Shown: positions 7,373 to 12,558 of the stretch, in pieces
How the letters are laid out: every line of letters begins with the position of its first letter
Position numbering within the stretch: position 1 is the first letter of the stretch
Source of the DNA: Candidatus Gastranaerophilales bacterium
Lineage (GTDB): Bacteria; Cyanobacteriota; Vampirovibrionia; Gastranaerophilales; Gastranaerophilaceae
NCBI GenBank assembly: GCA_944323945.1
Contig: CALUUL010000052.1
Location: 1 to 12,558 of the forward strand
Direction of reading: 5' to 3'
DNA: 12,558 bases
Made by a program: the position numbers and the translations under genes
Notes under the pieces: generated by a model
Seen by the model: the letters and a program-made list of their open reading frames with translations, nothing else
Databases searched by the model: none
Told to the model about the DNA's origin: nothing

Positions 7373-8382
7373 TGGAACCAAACGGCATATTAATATATGG
7401 AGAATTAACACAAGACTACAGTATAAGACCTGTAGTTAAACAACTGTTAACTAAAGCCGTTGAATTAAAAGAAAAAATCTGGAATCAAAGAATAATGGTT
7501 TGTATTATCGGTCCAAGGATGAATTATGAAAAAATAATATATGAACTTGGAAAATATGGTGCAGATGAAGTTGTAATTATATGTGATAACCGAATTACAG
7601 GATATAATAGTAATTATTTCCCTAGATTTTTTACAGAAATAGCAAAGAAATATCCTCCTAGAATAATACTAATAGGTGCAACCGTGCAAGGTAAAGAAGT
7701 TGCATCATATACTGCGACAAAATTAGATACAGGGTTAACAGCAGATTGTACTAATTTAAATATTGGCGAAAATAACTTATTATTATCAACACGTCCAACA
7801 TTTGGTGGTCAGCTCACAGCAGATATATTATGCAGAACGTTTCCTCAAATGGCAACTGTTCAGGAAAATGTATTTAAAGAAAAAGAAATAGAACATACGG
7901 CAACTGCCATTTTTTCTTGGTCTGATATTAATTATGAAGGAAGTAAGATAAAAGTTATAAAATCAATAAAAAAAGAATCAAAAAGTAAAGATTTGACAAG
8001 TGCAAAAATTATAATAGCCGGCGGAAAAGGAGCTTGCAAAGATAATGGTTTTGCATTGATTTATCAATTGGCACAAAAAATGAATGCTGCAGTCGCAGGT
8101 TCAAGAGAAGCTTTTGAATTGGGATATATAACTAAATCGCAACAAATAGGACAAACCGGTAAAACTGTTGCACCAGAACTATATATTGCAGTTGGGATAT
8201 CGGGCGCAAGTCAGCACTTAACGGCTATAAAAAATAGTGGTAAAATAATAGCTGTTAATAAGGATGTAAATGCACCAATATTTAAGCAAGCCGATATTGG
8301 TATTGTTGGAGATTTATTTGAAGTGCTGCCCGAATTAATTAAGAATTTTGAAACAGTTAATAAAGAGGAAAATGATGAGTAA
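7372..8382 (+). CDS. etfA: Electron transfer flavoprotein, alpha subunit
   Basis: This 336-residue partner of EtfB carries the FAD that accepts or delivers electrons. The N-terminal domain has RIILIGATVQGKEV (97-110), DTGLTADCTNL (119-129) and RPTFGGQLTADI (141-152). The C-terminal FAD domain begins at about residue 212 (KIIIAGGKGA) and holds GSREAFELGYI (243-253), QIGQTGKTVAPELYIAVGIS (258-277), the SGASQH loop (277-282), AVNKDVNAPIF (294-304) and ADIGIVGDLFEVLPELI (307-323), all classic FAD contacts. No ferredoxin domain is fused at the N-terminus. The ATG overlaps the etfB stop by one base, so translation is coupled, with GGGG at 7363-7366 as a modest ribosome site. No acyl-CoA dehydrogenase, ETF-quinone oxidoreductase or lactate dehydrogenase gene is nearby, so the redox partner is unknown. 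Confidence 0.94.
   Translation: MEPNGILIYGELTQDYSIRPVVKQLLTKAVELKEKIWNQRIMVCIIGPRMNYEKIIYELGKYGADEVVIICDNRITGYNSNYFPRFFTEIAKKYPPRIILIGATVQGKEVASYTATKLDTGLTADCTNLNIGENNLLLSTRPTFGGQLTADILCRTFPQMATVQENVFKEKEIEHTATAIFSWSDINYEGSKIKVIKSIKKESKSKDLTSAKIIIAGGKGACKDNGFALIYQLAQKMNAAVAGSREAFELGYITKSQQIGQTGKTVAPELYIAVGISGASQHLTAIKNSGKIIAVNKDVNAPIFKQADIGIVGDLFEVLPELIKNFETVNKEENDE
8364..8369 (+). promoter_or_regulatory. Ribosome binding site setting the transporter start at 8375
   Basis: AGAGGA inside the end of etfA lies 5 bases before the second ATG of an ATGATG pair. This supports 8375 (or 8372) over the in-frame TTG at 8348, which would put unconserved residues in front and has no ribosome site. Confidence 0.6.
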
Positions 8383-9781
8383 CGAAGCAGTAGAAAAAGA
8401 GAATATTTTAAAGCCATTCTCAACAGTACAATTATTAAACTTTTGCTTAGGTTTCTTCGGTTTACAATTCGCTTGGCAAATGAGAATTATATTGTCAGGT
8501 CCTGTTACTGAAGGTTTAGGTGCTTCTCCATTGATTTTTGGTTTGATATGGTTGGCTGGACCAGTTACCGGTATGCTTGTTCAACCAATTATTGGTGAGT
8601 TAAGTGATAAAACACATACTATTTTTGGAAAAAGGAGACCATATTTATTTGCTGGTGCAATATTTGCAAGTTTAGCACTATGGGCTTTTCCTAATTCTGC
8701 AGAAATATGGGAAAAACTTGCTAGTTATTGTAATATTCCGGAAATAGCTTTTGGCGGTCTAATTATTGCCGCTATAATGATATGGATTATTGATGCTTGT
8801 GTGAATGCAGCCCAAGGTCCATATAGAGCATTGGTTCCTGATTTAGTGCCACAAACACAACACGCATTAGCAAATTCTTATTTAAGTTTTGCAATCGGAT
8901 TGGGTTCTGTTGTTGCTGCAGGTACTGCTCCATTTTTAAAATATGTATGTAATTATCAAATGAGTATTAATGCTCAATTTGTGATGGCTGCTTTAGCTTT
9001 TTCTTTAGCTATGTTATGGACTTGTATAACTACTAAAGAACATAAATACAAAAAAAATGAATTTGTTGAAACTACTACAGAAATGAATGAAAAAGTAAAA
9101 GGTCCTTCTTTTATGCAAAAAGTTGTTGAATTTTTCAGTTCTTCTCCTGAGGTAGCTAAAATTTGTACTCTGCAACTTTTTACCTGGATTGGTATTATGA
9201 GTTTAAATATTTTCTTTACTCAATATGCTATTCACACTGTTTATGGTGTTCCAGATTTAACAACTGCTACAGAAGAAATTAAGAATTCTTATATGGCAAC
9301 AATAAATAAAGCAACTAATTTTTCTTCTATATGTTTTGCAATACAAAATTTAATATGCTTTTTAGTTTCAATTCCAATTGGTTTATTATCTACAAAATTT
9401 GGTAATAAAAGAGTACATTTTATTTCTCTTATTACATTAGCATTAACATTTGTTGGAATGGGATTGTATAAAGAACCTGGTTTTGTTCTTGTATGTATGG
9501 CTATAGCTGGTATTGGTTGGGCTAGTATTTTGGCACTTCCTTTTGCAATGTTGTCTGAGTTTATAAAGAAAGGTTCAGAAGGTTCTGTAATGGGTATATT
9601 TAATATATTTATTGCTGGACCTCAAGTATTAGTATGTACTTTATTGGCTTGGTTTATTAGTCAATGCGCATATACAATTCCTTCTGGTATAAATTATCAT
9701 TGGGAATATGCATTTTTAATAGGTGCTATAACATTGTTAATAGGTGCAGTTATTACAAATTTGATAAAAGAAAAAAAATAA
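8375..9781 (+). CDS. SLC45/GPH-like major facilitator sugar transporter
   Basis: This 468-residue integral membrane protein has about twelve hydrophobic segments and closely recalls plant sucrose/H+ symporters and SLC45 proteins, as well as related bacterial maltose or sucrose carriers. Diagnostic stretches are FGLQFAWQMRIILSGPV (28-44), LIWLAGPVTGMLVQPIIGEL (58-77), the loop 2-3 signature SDKTHTIFGKRRPY (77-90), and DACVNAAQGPYRALVPDLVP (140-159). The loop 6-7 region after ITTKEHKYKKNEF is charged and cytoplasmic. It is expected to couple sugar uptake to protons; the actual sugar is not shown. The start overlaps the last 8 bases of etfA, implying translational coupling with the ETF genes. 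A strong hairpin begins at its stop codon and closes the transcription unit. Confidence 0.88.
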   Translation: MSNEAVEKENILKPFSTVQLLNFCLGFFGLQFAWQMRIILSGPVTEGLGASPLIFGLIWLAGPVTGMLVQPIIGELSDKTHTIFGKRRPYLFAGAIFASLALWAFPNSAEIWEKLASYCNIPEIAFGGLIIAAIMIWIIDACVNAAQGPYRALVPDLVPQTQHALANSYLSFAIGLGSVVAAGTAPFLKYVCNYQMSINAQFVMAALAFSLAMLWTCITTKEHKYKKNEFVETTTEMNEKVKGPSFMQKVVEFFSSSPEVAKICTLQLFTWIGIMSLNIFFTQYAIHTVYGVPDLTTATEEIKNSYMATINKATNFSSICFAIQNLICFLVSIPIGLLSTKFGNKRVHFISLITLALTFVGMGLYKEPGFVLVCMAIAGIGWASILALPFAMLSEFIKKGSEGSVMGIFNIFIAGPQVLVCTLLAWFISQCAYTIPSGINYHWEYAFLIGAITLLIGAVITNLIKEKK

Positions 9782-9812
9782 AAAATAGCGGTTTTAAGCC
9801 GCTATTTTTTTT
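9781..9812 (+). terminator. Strong intrinsic terminator after the transporter
   Basis: AAAAATAGCGG (9781-9791) pairs perfectly with CCGCTATTTTT (9799-9809) around a 7-base loop. A run of T (9805-9812) overlaps the right arm. The stem is 11 base pairs with a four-base G/C core and starts on the last base of the transporter stop codon. It separates the nad-etf run from the methionine operon. Confidence 0.88.
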
Positions 9813-9827
9813 ATTTGCAAATTAGTC

Positions 9828-9833
9828 TATAAT
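9828..9833 (+). promoter_or_regulatory. Likely -10 box of the metY-metX-metW operon
   Basis: A perfect TATAAT lies 33 bases before the metY ATG, directly after the upstream terminator, which is where the operon promoter must be. The -35 region at 17 bases falls in the T-run of the terminator and is a poor match. TTGCAA (9815-9820) is too close to serve. The space is too short for a SAM or other known methionine-type riboswitch. Confidence 0.4.
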
Positions 9834-9866
9834 AAAAAAAGTATAAAAATGCAAAGAGGATAAAAG

Positions 9867-11132
9867 ATGAAGTTTGAAACACTTGCAGTACGTGGATTTA
9901 TTGATTTGGAAAAACAAAATCATGCAGTATCAACTCCAATATATGCAAATACAGCATATAGTTTTGATAGTGTTCAACATGCAGTTGATTTGTTTGATTT
10001 GAAAGTTCCTGGGGATATTTATACAAGATTATCAAATCCATCGTGGGATATTGTAGAAAAAAGAATAGCAGCATTAGAAGGTGGTGTTGGGGCTTTATTA
10101 ACTTCATCAGGTCAATCTGCTATATTAATTACAATGTTAAATTTTGCAGGTGCCGGTGATGAAATAATAACATCTGATAAAATATATGGCGGTACTTATA
10201 ACTTATTTGCAAAAACATTTAAGCAAATGGGGATAAATGTCAAATTTATAAATTCTGATAACTTAGAAGACTATGAAAAAGCAATTACAGATAGAACAAA
10301 GTGTATTTATGTAGAAACTCTTGGAAACCCAAGTATAAAAGTTGCAGATGTTGAAACATTAGCTAATATTGCTCACAAACATGGTATTCCGTTAGTTGTA
10401 GATAATACTGTCCCAACTCCATATTTATGCAAACCAATAGAATTTGGCGCAGATATTGTAGTTCATTCTACAACAAAATATTTATCTGGACATGGTAATG
10501 CAATGGGCGGTGTGATTGTAGATTCCGGTAAATTTGATTGGGCTCAAAATGATAAGTTCAAGATGTTTACAACTCCTGATGAAAGTTATCACGGGGTAGT
10601 ATATAATAAAGTTTTTGGAGAAGCTGCTTTTATTGTTAAAGCAAGAACTCATTTGATAAGAGATTTGGGTTGCTGTCAAAGTCCGTTTAATGCTTATTTA
10701 ACACAATTAGGATTAGAAACTCTTCATGTAAGAATGGACAGACACTGTGAAAATGCATTAAAACTTGCTCAATATTTAGAAAAACATCCTCATATAAATT
10801 TTGTTAATTATCCATTATTAAAAAGTAGTAAAGATTATGATTTGGCACAGAAGTATTTGAAAAAAGGTGCTTCATCATTAATTGGATTTGGAGTAGATGG
10901 TGATGGTACAAAATTTATTGAAGCATTAAAATTGTTTATCCACGCAACAAATTTAGGAGATGTTCGTTCAATTATTACATATCCGGCTGGTACTACTCAT
11001 AGACAACTTTCGGATGAACAAAAAATAAAAGCAGGTATAACAAATGACTTTATGCGGGCTTCAATTGGTCTTGAAAATATTGATGACATAATTGAAGATA
11101 TTGAAAATGCAATAAAAATTGCCCGTTCATAA
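9867..11132 (+). CDS. metY: O-acetylhomoserine sulfhydrylase (aminocarboxypropyltransferase), PLP-dependent
   Basis: This 421-residue cytosolic enzyme of the Cys/Met-metabolism PLP family makes homocysteine from O-acetylhomoserine and sulfide. The N-terminus FETLAVRGF and [10 protein letters not shown] (24-33) are typical of Met[21 protein letters not shown] (51-70) supplies the Tyr and Arg that contact the neighbouring subunit's cofactor phosphate. LTSSGQSAI (78-86) grips the phosphate. [20 protein letters not shown] (150-169) and [12 protein letters not shown] (177-188) line the cofactor ring, and [18 protein letters not shown] (198-215) carries the PLP lysine K204. The C-terminus has [20 protein letters not shown]. 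The length (about 430 in the family) and the adjacent metX favour MetY over cystathionine gamma-synthase or MetZ. AGAGGA at 9855-9860 precedes the ATG by 6 bases. Confidence 0.93.
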   Translation: MKFETLAVRGFIDLEKQNHAVSTPIYANTAYSFDSVQHAVDLFDLKVPGDIYTRLSNPSWDIVEKRIAALEGGVGALLTSSGQSAILITMLNFAGAGDEIITSDKIYGGTYNLFAKTFKQMGINVKFINSDNLEDYEKAITDRTKCIYVETLGNPSIKVADVETLANIAHKHGIPLVVDNTVPTPYLCKPIEFGADIVVHSTTKYLSGHGNAMGGVIVDSGKFDWAQNDKFKMFTTPDESYHGVVYNKVFGEAAFIVKARTHLIRDLGCCQSPFNAYLTQLGLETLHVRMDRHCENALKLAQYLEKHPHINFVNYPLLKSSKDYDLAQKYLKKGASSLIGFGVDGDGTKFIEALKLFIHATNLGDVRSIITYPAGTTHRQLSDEQKIKAGITNDFMRASIGLENIDDIIEDIENAIKIARS

Positions 11133-11136
11133 AGGA
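11131..11136 (+). promoter_or_regulatory. Ribosome binding site deciding the metX start
   Basis: AAAGGA or AAGGA overlaps the stop codon of metY and lies 6 bases before the ATG at 11143. The in-frame TTG at 11119 would lie inside metY without such a site, so 11143 is the better start. Confidence 0.65.
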
Positions 11137-11142
11137 AAAAAA

Positions 11143-12288
11143 ATGCAAATTGACAAAAATAATGTAGGACTTGTAGAAACTAAGTTTTTTACAGTTGAAG
11201 AAAAAATAAAATTTGAAAGTGGTGTTGAGTTCGGTCCAATTACCGTTGCTTATGAAACATATGGTAAATTAAACGAAGAATGTAACAATGTAATATTAGT
11301 GATTCATGCACTGACAGGTGATGCTCATGCAGCGGGATATCATAGTGAAAATGATAAAAAGCCAGGCTGGTGGGATAGTATGATCGGTCCAGATAAGGCG
11401 TTTGATACAAATAAGTATTTTGTTATTTGTACTAATATATTAGGTGGGTGCAGTGGAACTACAGGTCCATCAAGTATTAATCCTGAGACTGGAAAACCTT
11501 ACGGATTAAGTTTTCCTGTGTTTACGATTGAAGATACTGTTCATGTAAAAAAGAAATTACTTGATTTTCTGGGCGTCAAAAAGCTCTATGCTGTAGCCGG
11601 TGGCTCAATGGGTGGAATGCAGGCTATGCAGTTTGCAATTTCCTATCCTGATTATGTTACATCAACTATATTGATAGCTACAACTTCAAGATTGTCTCCT
11701 CAAGCTATAGCATTTAATGCTGTAGGTAGAAACTCTATAATTTCAGACCCCAATTGGAATAACGGTGATTATTACGATAAAGAAAATAAACCGGATAGAG
11801 GGCTATCTAATGCAAGAATGGTAGGTCATATTACTTATCTTTGTGAAGAAGCTATGTATAATAAATTTGGAAGAAGACTTCAAAATAAAAATCATTATGA
11901 TTTTAATTTTGATATTGATTTTCAAGTTGAAAGTTATTTGCAGCACCAAGGTCAGATTTTTGTTGATAGATTTGATGCTAATAGTTATCTTTATATAACA
12001 AAAGCAGTCGATTATTTTGATCCTGCAGATAAATACGGTTCGTTAAAAGAAGCTTTTAAAAATACAGATGCAAAGTTTTTAGTTATTTCTTTTGATTCTG
12101 ATTGGTTATTCCCTTCTTCTCAATCAAAAGAAGTTGTTAATACTTTAATGCAATTAGGAAAAGATGTTTCTTATTGTGAAATCAAGTCACCTTGCGGGCA
12201 TGATGCATTTTTACTTGAGTATGAAGTTCAATCGAAGATAATAAAGAGTTTTTTAAATACACATATACAAGGAGATACAAATGAATAA
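11143..12288 (+). CDS. metX: Homoserine O-acetyltransferase
   Basis: This 381-residue alpha/beta-hydrolase-fold enzyme activates homoserine with acetyl-CoA for MetY. Motifs: [15 protein letters not shown] (31-45), [13 protein letters not shown] (53-65) near the oxyanion hole, [20 protein letters not shown] (95-114), the nucleophile elbow [13 protein letters not shown] (151-163) with S155, FDSDWLFPS (317-325) with D320 as the likely triad acid, and CGHDAFLLE (351-359) with H353 as the triad base. Length and order fit the family. Some MetX relatives use succinyl-CoA; the neighbouring O-acetylhomoserine sulfhydrylase argues for acetyl, though specificity cannot be settled here. It starts 10 bases after metY, and metW begins 8 bases before it ends. 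Confidence 0.94.
   Translation: MQIDKNNVGLVETKFFTVEEKIKFESGVEFGPITVAYETYGKLNEECNNVILVIHALTGDAHAAGYHSENDKKPGWWDSMIGPDKAFDTNKYFVICTNILGGCSGTTGPSSINPETGKPYGLSFPVFTIEDTVHVKKKLLDFLGVKKLYAVAGGSMGGMQAMQFAISYPDYVTSTILIATTSRLSPQAIAFNAVGRNSIISDPNWNNGDYYDKENKPDRGLSNARMVGHITYLCEEAMYNKFGRRLQNKNHYDFNFDIDFQVESYLQHQGQIFVDRFDANSYLYITKAVDYFDPADKYGSLKEAFKNTDAKFLVISFDSDWLFPSSQSKEVVNTLMQLGKDVSYCEIKSPCGHDAFLLEYEVQSKIIKSFLNTHIQGDTNE
12269..12274 (+). promoter_or_regulatory. Strong ribosome binding site for metW
   Basis: AAGGAG, the closest match to the anti-Shine-Dalgarno sequence seen in the window, lies in the last codons of metX, 6 bases before the metW ATG at 12281. Confidence 0.7.
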
Positions 12289-12558
12289 CCATTATGATAC
12301 ATCGAAAGGACTTCATTTAAATTATTCTCTAATTGTAAAAATGGTAGAAAACGGCTCAAGAGTTCTTGATTTGGGTTGCGGAAACGGGCAATTACTAAAA
12401 TTATTAAAAGAGGAAAAACACATAAAAGGTAATGGTATTGAAATTTCGCAGACAGAAGTTATTCAATGCTTGGAAAAGGGGTTATCTGTAATTCAAGGTG
12501 ATATTGATGAAGGGTTAAAGCAAATTCCTGATAAATATTATGATTATGTTATATTAAA
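12281..12558 (+). CDS. metW: Methionine biosynthesis protein MetW, 3' end beyond the window
   Basis: Only the first 92 codons are present and the frame is open to the window edge. The start ATG overlaps the metX stop (ATGAATAA). The translated part is a class I SAM-dependent methyltransferase-like fold: [16 protein letters not shown] (27-42) is the glycine-rich nucleotide loop, GNGIEIS (50-56) gives E54 at the ribose-binding acid position, and [16 protein letters not shown] (69-84) and YYDYVIL (86-92) follow as in MetW, where the VIQGD-D-GL pattern is characteristic. MetW is about 200 residues in full. It is found next to metX and has been reported as needed with MetX for homoserine acylation in pseudomonads, rather than having a proven methyl transfer. 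The context makes the assignment firm. Confidence 0.9.
   Translation, partial: MNNHYDTSKGLHLNYSLIVKMVENGSRVLDLGCGNGQLLKLLKEEKHIKGNGIEISQTEVIQCLEKGLSVIQGDIDEGLKQIPDKYYDYVIL

Noticed and set aside
7152..7388. Minus-strand frame across the etfB-etfA junction
   Set aside because: It has no motif or ribosome site and lies opposite conserved ETF sequence; the same holds for minus-strand frames at 6010-6201, 8211-8423, 9898-10107 and 10482-10679.
8348..8374. Upstream TTG start of the sugar transporter
   Set aside because: It adds nine unconserved residues lying in etfA and lacks a ribosome site; ATG at 8375 has AGAGGA at the proper distance.
9813..9866. SAM-type riboswitch before metY
   Set aside because: Only about 50 A/T-rich bases separate the terminator from the start codon, with no paired helices.
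11119..11142. Upstream TTG start of metX
   Set aside because: It lies inside metY; the ATG at 11143 has an AAGGA site and begins the family-typical N-terminus.
1..12558. CRISPR, tRNA, insertion sequence, phage or defence locus
   Set aside because: No repeat-spacer series, cloverleaf sequence, transposase motif, terminal inverted repeats or defence domain was seen; genes fill nearly the whole window with recognisable metabolic products.

Overview
This is a strongly AT-rich bacterial window (roughly 30% G+C by eye) using the standard bacterial code. It holds eleven protein genes, ten of them complete; no RNA gene, mobile element, CRISPR array or phage gene was seen. Shine-Dalgarno sites of the AGGA/GAGG type precede most genes, and TTG starts are used twice. 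A stand-alone Mini-RNase III (known from Firmicutes, cyanobacteria and plastids), a metX-metW pair, nadB-nadC, an electron transfer flavoprotein and an SLC45-like sugar transporter in so AT-rich a genome would fit an uncultured gut-type anaerobe, for example a non-photosynthetic cyanobacterial relative (Gastranaerophilales/Vampirovibrionia). That placement is an inference from gene content and composition, not shown directly.

Layout. (1) 26-2372: an HD-domain phosphohydrolase (+) runs tail to tail, with a 6-base overlap, into mrnC (-). A family-4 glycosyltransferase (+) diverges from mrnC across a 46-base gap. These look like independent housekeeping or accessory genes. (2) 2429-3967: a cationic-amino-acid-type APC permease with its own likely promoter, followed by a weak terminator hairpin. 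(3) 4063-9781: nadB and nadC (aspartate to quinolinate to nicotinate mononucleotide, without nadA in the window), then etfB-etfA (electron transfer flavoprotein) and an SLC45/GPH-type sugar symporter. Spacing is tight (6-base gap, 61-base gap, 1-base overlap, 8-base overlap), and the run ends at the best terminator in the window (9781-9812). (4) 9867 to the window end: metY, metX and metW, an operon for homoserine acetylation and direct sulfhydrylation to homocysteine. metW is cut by the window edge.

Working together: the amino-acid permease, NAD synthesis, ETF electron transfer and the methionine operon are ordinary central metabolism. The least expected feature is the ETF pair, placed directly behind the flavoenzyme NadB and its partner NadC and translationally coupled to a sugar transporter, with no acyl-CoA dehydrogenase nearby. 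Its electron donor and acceptor cannot be read from this window. I found no convincing evidence of a wholly new system; the findings are modest, testable observations.
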